Below, one piece after another: positions 20,052-31,576 of a stretch of 64,000 nucleotides of DNA; positions within the stretch are counted from its first letter, which is position 1; each line of letters opens with the position of its first letter. The notes under the pieces were generated by a model, which saw only the letters and a program-made list of their open reading frames with translations, searched no databases and was not told the origin of the DNA. This DNA comes from Notolepis coatsorum (taxonomy: Eukaryota; Chordata; Actinopteri; Aulopiformes; Paralepididae). The stretch covers positions 153,948,140 through 154,012,139 of the forward strand of contig OZ020590.1 in the NCBI GenBank assembly GCA_963971535.1, read 5' to 3'. A program made the translations under genes and the position numbers.

Positions 20052-20775
20052 GGTGTTGAATGCACAATCCATAAAATCTATACGCACGTTTACATAATAC
20101 AATACGTTTTATTATACACAAACCTATCTAACGTTGTTGTGAAAAACACAATTTGAATAACCGTGAAAGTATTTACTTATTACTAAAACTACCTCACACA
20201 ATGTATAGATATAAATAAAAGCGTTAACAATGTCGCTAGTGTATCTATAGATAGAGGAAGACTCTCTAAAGATTGCATAGCGATAGATTATTGCTGCTCC
20301 CAAAAATAGAACTGGGAATGAATAGAGTGAACACTGAACAGGCTCATTCTATCCAGAGATATTATGTGAAATGACTGCACATGCCTGAGTGGTAATGAAG
20401 TGTAAGAGGCCCCTGAAGGCCGTCCCTACATGCTTCTCAGCAGGGGGGTTTGGGGAGACCCCAGGGGTCCTTCAGGGGGTTCCTGTGGATCCTTAGAAAA
20501 ATTGGGAATAATTTAATTTCATTAATTTAATTGACTAGAGTTAGAGAGAATGAGAGAGCAAGAGTGACTATTCTGATCCTCCACTGTTATCCCCGCCACC
20601 TGCACTATACTGTACCAATTCAATTCTGGACTAAATCGTATCCAACAACAGACGTGTCCAAGCTCAACACCAAGTGACCACCGTACTGGTAGCTATAACA
20701 GCTTGCTAGCAGACATACTCGATTAAACAGCTTGTAATTTAGCATAATTTCTCATTAGGGAAGTGGGGAAAAAAC
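20052..20775. other. Duplicated non-coding stretch
   Basis: It matches 41766-42483. It contains AT-rich sequence and a GGGGAGACCCCAGGGGTCCT imperfect palindrome near 20453. No gene is recognised. Confidence 0.5.
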
Positions 20776-20913
20776 ATGGCATTCTGCTGTGAAGTGCCAG
20801 GATGCAGGGACATGAGAAAAGAGGAGGGTTTCGGTTTCCAGACTGAGAGGGAGGACGTTGTGAACACTGCAAACAGAGATGCTCAAGTCGTTCTGTGCAA
20901 ATCTGGAGTGTAG
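20776..20913 (+). pseudogene. Short Cys-rich ORF (possible THAP-like start), copy 1
   Basis: An ATG opens a 45-residue frame beginning MAFCCEVPGCRDMRKEEGFG, ending TAG inside the first unit of the 30-bp array. The closely spaced Cys residues after the Met resemble the start of a THAP domain, but no further ligands follow. A one-base difference from copy 2 shifts the frame after residue 22. Function unknown; probably an exon relic. Confidence 0.3.
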
Positions 20914-21217
20914 TCTGGTCTTTGAGCTATAGTCTGAGTGTAGTCTGGTCTTTGAGCTACAGTCTGAGTGTAGTCTGGTCTTTGAGCTACAGCCTGAGTG
21001 TAGTCTGGTCTTTGAGCTACAGTCTAACTGTAGTCTGGTCTTTGAGCTAGAGTCTGAGTGTATAGTCTGGTCTTTGAGCTACAGCCTGAGTATATAGTCT
21101 GGTCTTTGAGCTACAGCCTGAGTGTATAGTCTGGTCTTTGAGCTACAGCCTGAGTGTAGTCTGGTCTTTGAGCTACAATCTGAGTGTAGTCTGGCCTTTG
21201 AACTAGAGTCTGAATCT
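20905..21217. repeat. 30-bp minisatellite, about 9 units
   Basis: The unit is GAGTGTAGTCTGGTCTTTGA then GCTACAGTCT. It grades at 21190-21358 into diverged units that resemble both this and the 25-bp array. Copy 2 has about 53 units (42613-44210). Confidence 0.93.
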
Positions 21218-21358
21218 AGTCTTTGAACTAGAGTCCAAATTAAGTCTGAAGTCTTTGACCTAGAATCCAAATAATCAAGTCTGAAGTATTTTAACTAGAG
21301 TGTAGAGTCCAAATCAAGTCTCAAGTATTTGAACTAGAGTCAGAATCAAGTCTCAAGC

Positions 21359-22473
21359 CTTTGAGCCAGAGTCCAAGTCTTGTCTTTGAGCCAGAGTCCA
21401 AGTCTTGTCTTTGAGCTAGAGTCCAAGTCTTGTCTTTGAGCCAGAGTCCAAGTCTTGTCTTTGAGCTAGAGTCCAGTCTTGTCTTTGAGCCAGAGTCCAG
21501 TCTTGTCTTTGAGCCAGAGTCCAAGTCTTGTCTTTGAGCCAGAGTCCAAGTCTTGTCTTTGAGCCAGAGTCCAAGTCTTGTCTTTGAGCCAGAGTCCAAG
21601 TCTTGTCTTTGAGCCAGAGTCCAAGTCTTGTCTTTGAGCCAGAGTCCAGTCTTGTCTTTGAGCCAGAGTCCAAGTCTTGTCTTTGAGCTAGAGTCCAAGT
21701 CTTGTCTTTGAGCCAGAGTCCAAGTCTTGTCTTTGAGCCAGAGTCCAAGTCTTGTCTTTGAGCCAGAGTCCAAGTCTTGTCTTTGAGCCAGAGTCCAAGT
21801 CTTGTCTTTGAGCTAGAGTCCAAGTCTTGTCTTTGAGCCAGAGTCCAAGTCTTGTCTTTGAGCCAGAGTCCAAGTCTTGTCTTTGAGCCAGAGTCCAAGT
21901 CTTGTCTTTGAGCCAGAGTCCAAGTCTTGTCTTTGAGCTAGAGTCCAAGTCTTGTCTTTGAGCCAGAGTCCAAGTCTTGTCTTTGAGCCAGAGTCCAAGT
22001 CTTGTCTTTGAGCCAGAGTCCAAGTCTTGTCTTTGAGCCAGAGTCCAAGTCTTGTCTTTGAGCCAGAGTCCAAGTCTTGTCTTTGAGCCAGAGTCCAGTC
22101 TTGTCTTTGAGCCAGAGTCCAAGTCTTGTCTTTGAGCCAGAGTCCAAGTCTTGTCTTTGAGCCAGAGTCCAGTCTTGTCTTTGAGCTAGAGTCCAAGTCT
22201 TGTCTTTGAGCCAGAGTCCAAGTCTTGTCTTTGAGCCAGAGTCCAAGTCTTGTCTTTGAGCCAGAGTCCAGTCTTGTCTTTGAGCCAGAGTCCAAGTCTT
22301 GTCTTTGAGCTAGAGTCCAAGTCTTGTCTTTGAGCCAGAGTCCAAGTCTTGTCTTTGAGCCAGAGTCCAAGTCTTGTCTTTGAGCCAGAGTCCAAGTCTT
22401 GTCTTTGAGCCAGAGTCCAAGTCTTGTCTTTGAGCCAGAGTCCAAGTCTTGTCTTTGAGCCAGAGTCCAAGTG
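21359..22473. repeat. 25-bp minisatellite, about 45 units
   Basis: The unit is TTTGAGCCAGAGTCCAAGTC then TTGTC, with 23-bp variants lacking AA. The unit shares GTCTTTGAGC and AGAGTC with the adjacent 30-bp family, so the two arrays are relatives. Several long minus-strand frames with SKTRL repeats arise because three units make 75 bp. Confidence 0.95.
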
Positions 22474-22934
22474 TAGTTGAAAAGTGTATGGACTGAGGTC
22501 ATGCATGAGTGTTTCAGGCAGTTGACTTAATGTTCCGCCATCGATTAAAAACACACTTCTTCAATTAATATCTGAAACTACTAACCTTTGTACTGTCCTT
22601 TACTAGTTATATGCACTTTGCTACTAAGTAATCTACCGTAGGCTATATTACTACCTACTATGCTAGTCTATACTACTATGCTAAATGCACTCAAGACTGT
22701 AGCACTCAAGTTCAACACTGTTTGACGAAACAATCTTACTTACCCTTAGCTGCCAGAGTTGTACCCTTCCTGCTGACTTATTGTACAGAACTTGTAAGTC
22801 GTTTTGGATAAAAGCGTCAGCTAAATTACTAAAAGTAAATGTAAATGTGCTGGCCCGCTTGCTTCTCCCTGTAGATTTAAGGTGATTTATGCGAGGGGGC
22901 GTGACACTTTTGATAACAGTCACTCAAAAGAAAT
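22474..22934 (+). other. Duplicated non-coding stretch ending in a LINE/SINE-type tail
   Basis: At 22797-22850 lies TTTTGGATAAAAGCGTCAGC followed by TAAATTAC and AAATGTAAATG. This resembles the 3' end shared by fish LINEs and their partner SINEs. The body upstream is not recognised. The twin is at about 45536-45992. Confidence 0.45.
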
Positions 22935-23240
22935 GTCACACACCTCCAGAATTCTGATGTGTGGTTGTGTGTGATTGGATGGCAGGTCAACCTTGCCATG
23001 GATATACTTTGGTTTTAGCTGTGCGTAACGAGGTGAACCTGATGCCTTTTACGGTCTGGTGTTTTTAATTTAATTTAGATTTTAGTGTGATTTTATTTTG
23101 CACGTTTTTTAGATTTGTTTTGTAAATTGTGGACAGTCCCTTGATTTCCCCCCTGCTAATTGTGTTTTATCTGTCAGAGGTGTGCTGATGACCTGCCCCG
23201 GTATATATAAGCCCTCACCACATGGCAACAGCAGAGCAGT
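22935..23240 (+). promoter_or_regulatory. TATA-containing block, possible LTR or promoter fragment
   Basis: It starts TGTCACACACCTCC after AAAAGAAA and holds a clear TATATATAA at about 23202-23210, followed by AGCCCTCACCACATGGCAAC. The TG start and the internal TATA box fit an LTR, but I find no CA end with a confident target duplication, no primer-binding site and no retroviral coding sequence. Copy 2 runs into the assembly gap at the same point. Confidence 0.25.
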
Positions 23241-24958
23241 TGGATGTTGGTCCAATACAGGAGGGACTCCTTATTATCTTGTCGTTTGATTTCTGCTCTA
23301 CTCTTAATGTTTGGTCGATCCCGTAAATCCACTCTCTCATTTTGGGTTGTTTTAAATGGGTTTTAATTACATATGATACTAAAAAGAAATGTAGGTACTT
23401 GAGACTCTTGGCATGTCAAATACAATTACAACTTGGAATTCCTGGTTGCTGTTATTGGTTGCACACTCTTGTCCGGAGTCCTAGAAGAGAACCTCCTCTT
23501 TTAAACTGTATAAATCAGAGCTCCCTAAACTATTGGTATGAACCTAGGGTGGCTAGTCATCTGCCTTACTACATTTGTATACATGGACGAGACAAGGACA
23601 AGGAGAAGGAATGATCATCACGTCAGAATAATTACCAGCGTTCTAATGCTTTGCATGGTGCCAGTTCTATTGAAGTCTATACTTCTATAAAATATACAAG
23701 CTATCTGAGGAAATATACATCAAACGTTAGTTAGTTAGCAATGCAACAAATTGCCAGTTTAAATGACGGGTTATAAACGAGGAGACGGTTGATCCCATTC
23801 AACTGAAAGTTTCCACACTTCACGACGTGCTACACAGTGACACGATGACCTTTCCTTCTTTTTCATAGTTTCCTTGGGACGAGACAGAGCAGATGAGATG
23901 AACAAAAAGCAGTCGAGCGCGTGCCTCGCTTTGTTACCATCGAGACGACAGAAACCTTCACCGAAGCATATATAAACGATGAATAAGCGACACTTTAATT
24001 CATGTCGAACGACAGTTTATCAATGTTAGGGTAGCGTTTAACTGAGCCCAACGGCAGAACACAGGGAGAGGAGAATGGAGCGGTTTAGGTTTGTTTAATC
24101 CGATAGGTACCATGCAGACAGGTTACAGTGAATACAGGAATGTACAAAGGTGCGAGCGCGAGCGTCCGCAGGAGCGTCCAGGCGGGTGGTGTCTCGCCAG
24201 ACAGCGTAGGCCGGCGGCAGCTGGTCCTGGGCACAGGGAGATTAGAGCAAGGCAGGAAAACAGACAGAGCAGCAATAAAGGTTACGTCCTCGTACCTAGG
24301 TAGGTATAGCAACACTCGGACGGTGAGTGGCAGGAACCGCAGGGCTCATATCAGCGCCGGTGATGACCTGGCGAGTCTCAGGTGTGCAGATAGGACTTGG
24401 CTGACAGCGTGTGGAAACTGTGACAGGAAGATGCCCATATAAGGGGGCGTGGAAGTAGTAGGTGAGAGGGAGGCCCTGGCTGTGATTGTAACAATCAAGT
24501 GTTGAGCGCCCTGGCATAAATAAGTCTCTTTTTCTTGGAATAATAAAGGGATAGATAATTGAATAGCGCTTTACTTGAGGGGTAACACGATGATAATCAT
24601 GTCGCCTACAAATAAAAACGTTTCTTCCACCAGCTTAACTCATTCAACGCCATAGCCAGCGCCCATCTCTGCTCTCTAGCGCCAGCTTTCCATTGCCTAT
24701 TTTCACGACATTTCACGATTTTTGCTGATCTATTGTATATTCTATAATATTATAGCTATGGAGAGAATAGTCCGGCTCATTTGACAGACAGTATTTTTTC
24801 ATGTATATGTTTGCGTGTTATCCCGTGGTGAATATTGTATAGTTTCAGAGTGATCCGGGCTAATTCCTGGAAGCTGAGTTATGGAGCGCTATGTGCATTT
24901 TGCGAAAGTCCTTTGCGTTGCTCGCCTGGACACGATACTATTTCCAAATCAAAGGTAT
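23241..24958. other. Intergenic, no gene recognised
   Basis: There are no convincing exons. The stretch 24080-24500 is GC-richer, with short open frames on both strands, but shows no domain or family resemblance. A CpG-rich interspersed repeat or a promoter region are both possible. Confidence 0.4.
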
Positions 24959-25403
24959 ATAATAGGCAGGGCTTGACGTTGACACCTGCCCACCTGCCCA
25001 GGGCTAGTGAAAATGCTGAGTGGCTAGCAGTGTTGTGCTAGTTACTGAAAAATAGTAACTCAGTTACTTTACTAGTTACTTCATTTCAAAGTAACTTCGT
25101 TACTGTACTAGTTACTTACACCCAAAAGTAATGAGTTACTGTGAAAAGTAACTATTTAGTTATTTAAAAAAAAGATAAAAAAAAAAAATTGCTCCCGAGT
25201 CCCATGCCCTATAGTACTCAAAATCGGTTGATCAACTTGACAGTTTCCATTCACATCACCGAACTCTGCTAAGCAATGTGGTCTAGATACAAACACAAAT
25301 CTGACACAAACAAATGTTGTCCCGAGTCATATAATAAGAAGTGCGCCGGTTGAAGGAACAGCCTTGATGTCGCCGGAGCGTTTCATTATAACCATTATAA
25401 TTC

Positions 25404-25690
25404 AAGGGTACTACGACTATGCTTGCACCTCATGGTACCAAAGCACCTCAAAGGCGCTTAAAACAAAATTACAAACATCACAAAACAAACTGGTCAGACT
25501 ACTACTTGACCTGAACCCCAGAACCCACCTCACCCCTGCCCACTTTGACAACCTAGGATGGCTTAGAGTAGACGACAGAGTACAGCAACTTGCAATGGGC
25601 CTGGTCTACAAGATACACTATACGACCGGGGTACCCATGTACATGTCAAAATACTTCCCAAAGGTCAGTGAATACCACAACCACTACACG
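25404..25690 (+). mobile_element. L2-like LINE inside the inner hAT, 5' piece
   Basis: The RT C-terminal region reads QGYYDYACTSWYQSTSKALK through MYMSKYFPKVSEYH. It is interrupted at about 25690 by a Rex1-like LINE and resumes at 26393. Confidence 0.85.
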
Positions 25691-26392
25691 CACAATTAGA
25701 GGGGGGCTTCCCACCCTCCAGAACATTTACAACAAGCGGTGCAAGGGGAAGGCTAAGAGAATTATTAAGGACTCGAGCCACCCGAACAACTGCCTCTTTG
25801 AACTGCTGCCGTCAGGCAAGCGATACCGGAGTCTTATGGCGAGCACAGAAAGACTCAGAAGGAGCTTCTATCCCCAGGCCATCAGGCTGCTAAACGAACA
25901 ATAATCGCTAAACGAACAATAATCACTATGCAACAACCATCAAATGCACACAGCACACACACCCACACGCACACACTCACTCAAACAAACAACACACTGC
26001 AGCACCCACTCTCCACACTTTAGATCACACAAACACACTTACACTTTATATTTATTGATAAAGGATTTGCACTACAACTCGTACACCTACTGTGAATTGT
26101 ACCTAAACTGCACCTCGTCCATTTATGCCTTGCACTATATAGTATTGTATATTAGTACACTGCACAGTATTGTATATTGTATGGTAACTACGTCTACGAA
26201 CATTGTACATATGTCTAAACTGAACACTGTGACCTCTTTTTTTTACTTCTAATTTTTACTATGTCTTTATTTCATACTTATCTTGTCATGCACAGTCTCT
26301 GGAGCGCAACAGTAAGAAGCATTTTGTACAAAAGTATTCTGTACTTCTGTATGACAACTATTAAAGAAAATTAAAGAAACTTGAAACTTGAA
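25691..26392 (+). mobile_element. Rex1/CR1-like LINE, 5'-truncated, inserted in the L2-like LINE
   Basis: The last part of the RT frame reads PTLQNIYNKRCKGKAKRIIK through FYPQAIRLLNEQ with a stop near 25905. It is followed by about 450 bp of 3' UTR and two TTGAAAC tail units. It is nearly the same as the minus-strand copy at 48147-49338. The insertion splits the surrounding TRGSSTNH coding block. Confidence 0.85.
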
Positions 26393-26775
26393 AACACCAG
26401 AGGAAGCTCAACAAATCATGTAAAACCCAGATTCGGCTCAAACAAGGGACTAAACACGTTTCGCAATTATGCCACAACAATGTGGAACGCCCTACCCAAA
26501 GCTAGGGGTAACAGTACTGTATATTTGAATACCGTTTATGTCACAAATGTATCAGTACTAAATACCTATATGTCCCTATGCCATAAATGTCATGTATGTT
26601 GTGTATGTCATAAATGTCTATATGAATTGAAAATGGGGGACCCTGATGGAAACAAGACAAACGTCTTTCTCAGGTCTGCATCCCCTTAACAATTGTATGT
26701 ATTGAGCCGTACTGTATTGTACCCATTCTGCAATCTGTTAAATAAAGTTTTCATTCATTCATTCATTCATTCACC
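26393..26775 (+). mobile_element. L2-like LINE inside the inner hAT, 3' piece
   Basis: It resumes with NTRGSSTNHVKPRFGSNKG and WNALPKA, then an internally deleted 3' UTR and an (ATTC)n tail at about 26749-26772. Confidence 0.85.
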
Positions 26776-27977
26776 ATCTTGCAAGTTGCAACGTTGTTTA
26801 AGATATCAATCAAAGCATTGCAACGTTAGAATAGTTAGGATATCAATTGTGCATGAAAGGACTATATTTATATTGTTTGATTAGTATTATGAGATTCCCT
26901 GGCAGATTTCGTACAGTCAAAATCCGTTGATCAACTTGAGTTTCAGTGAACACATTGCACTGACTCACCAAAGTCTGCGGTGGTTGAGATGTAGTAACGT
27001 TACGTTAGTCCAGTTGACTCCAGCAGCGCCTCAAACATGTTCTTTATCTCGTTTCCATGTTGTATATTAATTATCTCTCCAAGTAGTTGCTAAATGGTTT
27101 GTTAGTTTGTTACTGCGTTCTTTTTATGTAGATTCATAGCGAGCGTTTGTTTTGTTTACAATAGAGAGGGTCTATTTCTTTCCGTAGCCGCATTTCTTGC
27201 GCACTTCTGATTGGCCAGTGGCCAGACTCGCCTCGTATCATTCTACGCGGGTGGGGATGAGGATAATAATAATAATAATAATCACTACCGCTCGCTATCA
27301 ATCTACGCCGTATATAACGCAAATAACGCAGTGACGAACCATTCAGTAACGTAAGTAGCGTTACTGAATTTCAAAAGTAATGCGTTAGAGTACTAGTTGC
27401 GGCAAAAAGTAACTTCGTTTGTAACGCGTTAGTCCCAACACTGGTGGCTAGTGACTTTGGAAAACCACTAGCCACAGTGGCTAGTGAGCCAAAAAGTTAA
27501 CGTCAAGCCCTGCATAGGTGTGTCTGATAGTGTTCACGGCGTTTGGAGCAATAATATATTTGCTAGGTTTAACACAGCCAAGGCATAGGTGTGTCAATGA
27601 TAATGTTCACGGCGTTTGGAGCAACAATGTAATTGCTAGGTTCAACACAACTCTTCCACATCTACACCCTCCATCTTGTCCCAGTCAGCCGTTGCCCTAA
27701 CTGGAGCTCCTTTTGCGGCTGAGTCACTGGTCGCAGGCAGTAGTAAACAATGGAGTCAACAGTCAGAAGCACATGTACAGTTGGCGTGTAGCAGTATGAT
27801 TACAATGATACTGTCCCCAGCAGGGGTTAGTGAAGAAGAAATTACCTATATTTATAACTTTTTGGGTGGGGGCGTGAGTGCTGGATTTTTGGCTAGTGAA
27901 AATGCTGAGTGGCTAGTGACTTTGGAAAACCACTAGCCACAGTGGCTAGTGAGCCAAAAAGTTAACGTCAAGCCCTG

Positions 27978-28540
27978 ATAATAGGTATTGTTTCATCATA
28001 AAGGCATCAATGGGGGGGGGTCGTTTTGCGATGCTCTGATCGTCAGCAACAGCATACGTTTTGAATACTCGTTGCGATCATTGAAATCATTGTATCAAAG
28101 TAGGGTTGACGTCATATAGTCCTTACCTTTGCTAGGAGTTGTTATTCCAAAATGAATATTCCAATTGTCTGATCGCGATTTCCAGTATTGATGTCCATCG
28201 GGTCCCTGACATGAAATGGCACAAAATATGCATCAAGTGTGCTGGACGCGTTCCAAGTTGCTCGAATGAAGCGTTTCACTTGCCCGGGTCCAAATTCTCC
28301 ACCCGGACCATATAAAATGTAACACACAGTATGAAATAAGGTTTCAAAGGGTAGGCGATACTGCCACCTAGCAGGATTCAGCCGGCATTGCACTCTTGAG
28401 GTCTCAGAATGAGTTCCAATGATAACACCGAGGTCTGTGAGAGTGTAAATTTTTTTTTAAACAATCTAAAAACGTAATATTAATAATATTTTGTGCAATA
28501 TTTCCAGGCCTGAATGATTTAACCAGTCCGACCCGGCTGA
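27978..28540. other. Intergenic, no gene seen
   Basis: Unique-looking sequence on the right flank of the hAT nest. No supported feature. Confidence 0.45.
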
Positions 28541-28599
28541 TAATTAAGTGCATAATATAGGCTCTAATGAGGAACTAACGTTCCATTTTACACCGAATG

Positions 28600-28800
28600 T
28601 GTCAGGACAGATGCATTTGTAGCCGGTGTGATCTTGTCTGCGTTGTGTTTTAGTCGATTCGACCCCTGTTAAGGGATCGCCCTGAGTGGGAGTTGAACCC
28701 CGGACGCCCGCGTCGCGGGCGGCATCACAGACCACTAAGCAAGAAGAGAATTCACTTCTTGCTTCCGGGTCTGGATGCCTCTGGGGAGTGAGTTTACTTG
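28600..28800 (-). mobile_element. tRNA-derived SINE-like fragment
   Basis: The minus strand reads GCTTAGTGGTCTGTGATGCC (A-box-like), a GC-rich stem, and GGGTTCAACTCC (B-box, 28689-28700). The anticodon arm is overlong and the acceptor stem does not pair, so this is not a functional tRNA. Boundaries are approximate. Confidence 0.5.
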
Positions 28801-28859
28801 CAGTACCGCTTAACGTCCACAGCCACTTCACGACTTGTACCTCGTGACTGTGGATATAC

Positions 28860-29482
28860 TGCGGTACCTCCGTTACACATTTATACAGTGGTAGGTATAA
28901 AAGGGTTTTAACTATCAGTCAAGTCTCACACCTGATAACCGTGCTGGAAAATCCATCCAGAACCACTACAAATATCAAATCCCAATTTTCTTTTACCTTC
29001 TTACCTAATTCTAAAAGTTAAATATGAGTTGAATAATATCCCTTTCTATGCTTTGTTTACAATAGTTCCTCATTAGTTCCCATGTATGTGCACTTAATCA
29101 TTACATGTGTCATCTAATGTGTTAACGGATAATGTAATGTGATGTGATGTCTCCTCTCAGGTCATGTACCATTTTCGCTCCTTCCCATTTATGTCACAGT
29201 TAAGCTGGTTATTCAGCTCATTTAATTATGTTGTTTATTTAAATCAGTTATGTCTCACCTCGATTAGCACTGTGGTCGTGCTTTTTATATCAGACAGAAT
29301 GTTAGATTTACTCTGTGCCAAGGTAGATAAGAGGAGATGGGGGACTGCTAACGTCTCATTTGAAGATTAGTTTCAATAAAGGCGGGGAGGATTATTTGAC
29401 GTGTGATGAGTGTTTTATTTCCCTCTTGGCTTTTCTCTTTATTTTTTGTTGTGTTTTAGAAGACGACGATTAGAATGCCATT
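28860..29482. other. Intergenic, no gene seen
   Basis: AT-rich, with a TGTAATGTGATGTGATGT run near 29131. An open frame of 68 codons at 29164 has no recognisable domain. Confidence 0.45.
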
Positions 29483-29725
29483 GTGGTGCGACAGCCGCTC
29501 AGGATGTATAGCGGTCGTCTGGTAATCAGACGGTTCCTGGTTCGATTCCGGCTCCTCCCGGGCAGCGTGTCGAGGAGCGAGACACTTTAACCCCTAACTG
29601 CTCCCGATGAGCAGGTTGGCACCTTGCATGGTTGCCTCTGCCGTCAGTGTGTGAATGGGTGAAGAATGTGAGGCATAAGTTGTAAAGCGCTTTGGGAAAA
29701 AAGCTGTTATATAAAAATGCAGTCC
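29483..29725 (+). mobile_element. tRNA-derived SINE
   Basis: The tRNA-like head has B-box GGTTCGATTCC (29539-29549) and an A-box-like CAGCCGCTCAGGATGTATAG. The body is GCAGCGTGTCGAGGAGCGAG, and a 3' part with TGTGAATGGGTGAAGAATGT, TAAAGCGCTTTGGGAA and CAGTCCATTTACC is typical of abundant fish SINEs. Confidence 0.75.
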
Positions 29726-30154
29726 ATTTACCATTGGAAAATGGTCTTTCTTCATATCCATCCTAGGCACACATTCTCTAAAAAAAATTATTCCAGATAG
29801 CACAGCATCACCCACAGGGCCAAGGGCACTGAAAGGCTTCAAAACACAATGAGAAGCATTCCTACACTAATATAGTCTTTAATGTCCATAGAAAGCAAGT
29901 TACAAACACCCCTTGGCACGTATATGCAAAAAGCACGCCTGGTTTTAAATCAAGGCTTGGTTGATCAACTAATCAAGAGCACCTGCATCAATTAACTCCT
30001 GACAAACAAGACGTTTGAAATGAATGTAGCGCTAGATTATTGTGACACATGAATAGTGAAATATAGACCAGATGTAGCCTACAAACGTGCTCAAACAATC
30101 TACATTAACATTTATAAGAGAACGTGGGTGTATGAAGGAGTCTCTCCTTCACAG
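29726..30154. other. Intergenic, no gene seen
   Basis: Unique-looking sequence up to the left edge of duplication copy 2. Confidence 0.45.
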
Positions 30155-30290
30155 ATGGTGGTTACCGTAGATATAACACCAGCCACCCTTCAGTCACCAG
30201 CTCACTGCTGGAATACACACTCATGTGGGTGCCGGGGATCGAACCGGCAACCTTTTGGTTACCGGTTGGCCTCTCCAGGCCGTTCCTGCC
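30155..30290 (-). mobile_element. tRNA-derived SINE fragment, copy 2
   Basis: Twin of 3216-3350, with one or two base differences and the same B-box-like block. Confidence 0.45.
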
Positions 30291-30799
30291 AGTGATTTCA
30301 CAAGGGGTCATGAGTTCCGTTCCTTCTTCAGTGGTTCGTAAACCCTATCAGAGGGACACTTTCACAGCACCTTGATAATATGGTCAGAATCTTGTCTGAA
30401 TCGTCATTCTTAACAATGGTGCCAGAGCGCCATCAGCAGGTGCCTTGAAATACTACCGTGTGTAATATGAATGAGTGGCTTGAATTCTCAGATTAATGGT
30501 CGGATCTGTAAATGTATTTGACCACATGCATTTTAGATGTACACTGTATGTGCATAGATTCTTGAGTTTGACTTGTAGATGGAAAACAATTATTTATTAT
30601 TATTATTGCTTCTGAAATAATGTCTAAAGCTCTAAAGTCTAAAGCTCTCCTCCAATAATTAATGAAGTTAAATAGCCTGGAACATTGATAGAAAAAATAT
30701 AATTTTATGTCAAAGTTCACCATTCTATCTATGATTGACTATGTAGGGATATCTGATTCGGAAATTCACCAAAACACTCTCTCTCTCTCTAATGCACAC

Positions 30800-31167
30800 T
30801 GGGGGTGTAAAGGTACACGTATCCGTACCGAACCGTTTCAGTGTGTACCATACCGTACCGAACGGCTGTGTACCGAACGAATACAACGGTATGTTTAACC
30901 AATAACGACTGCCCACTGGGGGCTGTTTTTTTCACAATCTAATATAATTATTATTATTTTTTTTCTTTACAAGTCGATTATTAATTTCAATATAGAATAT
31001 TTGTTGACATCCCTACAAGTACAATTAGTTACTGCACACTACATCACCCCTGAGTGGAACATGGAAAGCCAAACTTTCCCCCACTGTACCGAAAACCCGT
31101 AACAAACCGTGACTTCAAAACCGAGGTACGTACCGAACCGTGGTTTTTGTGTACCGTTACACCCCTA
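30800..31167. mobile_element. hAT-like MITE, TAGGGGTGTAA family, copy 2
   Basis: Twin of 3869-4238. The left terminus has mutated to TGGGGGTGTAA, while the right still ends TTACACCCCTA. Confidence 0.7.
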
Positions 31168-31331
31168 CTAGTTACTATATGTATATCTGTACATATCTCT
31201 TACCTACTCTTACTAGTTACGCTGCTGGCCAGTATGACTTACTACCATAGTGTCTTTATACCTGTATCACTGTACATATTAATACTTAATACTACAACTC
31301 TGTACATACATCTGATTAGCACTAATACTAA

Positions 31332-31475
31332 TCAGTGGCTCGGGAGGTAGTGCAGTCATCTGGTAATCTGGAGGTTCCCAGTTCGATTCCCCTTCTCCCG
31401 GGCAGCGTGTCGAAGTGTCCTTGAGCAAGACACTTAACCCCTAACTTAACCCCATTGCAGTAGTCGAGGGAGGCG
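31332..31475 (+). mobile_element. tRNA-derived SINE, 5' part, copy 2
   Basis: Twin of 4403-4545. Confidence 0.65.
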
Positions 31476-31576
31476 AGACGTGACTGTTGATTGGACGAGG
31501 AGTTGGGTGGCTTCATTTGTCAGCAAGGGGCGGATCCTTCTGCCGTTGCTCAGGAGGAACATTCCATGCAGGGCAG

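Larger units (their letters stand above)
18771..23240. repeat. Segmental duplication, copy 1, second part
   Basis: It is repeated in the same orientation at 40139-46300, ending in copy 2 at an assembly gap. Shared content is a LINE 3' end with (GATTCA)n tail and (TAA)n, a hAT terminus, a 31-bp minisatellite, a short Cys-rich ORF, 30-bp and 25-bp arrays, a SINE-like tail and a TATA-containing block. Confidence 0.93.
25028..27443. mobile_element. Inner hAT element, AACGCGTTAC family
   Basis: It begins CAGTGTTGTGCTAGTTACTG and ends GTTAGTCCCAACACTG. Exact 8-bp direct repeats GTGGCTAG lie at 25020-25027 and 27444-27451. Internal repeats of GTAACT and AACGCGTT are typical of this fish hAT family. 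No transposase frame of its own is seen. Its interior hosts an L2-like LINE. Confidence 0.87.
24967..27977. mobile_element. Outer hAT element of a transposon nest
   Basis: The termini are CAGGGCTTGACGTTGAC and GTTAACGTCAAGCCCTG. Exact 8-bp direct repeats ATAATAGG flank it at 24959-24966 and 27978-27985. A second right-terminus-like sequence lies at 27452-27512, so the element is composite or rearranged. It contains CTAGCCACAGTGGCTAG hairpin motifs. No transposase is visible in the interior that belongs to it (27513-27916). Confidence 0.8.

Noticed and set aside
21321-22554. Several overlapping minus-strand frames with SKTRL repeats, also at 44387-45617
   Set aside because: By-products of the 25-bp array (three units make 75 bp).
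24091-24517. Possible exon in the GC-richer block with frames up to 104 codons
   Set aside because: Frames overlap on both strands, with no domain and no supporting splice signals. Left as unexplained intergenic sequence.
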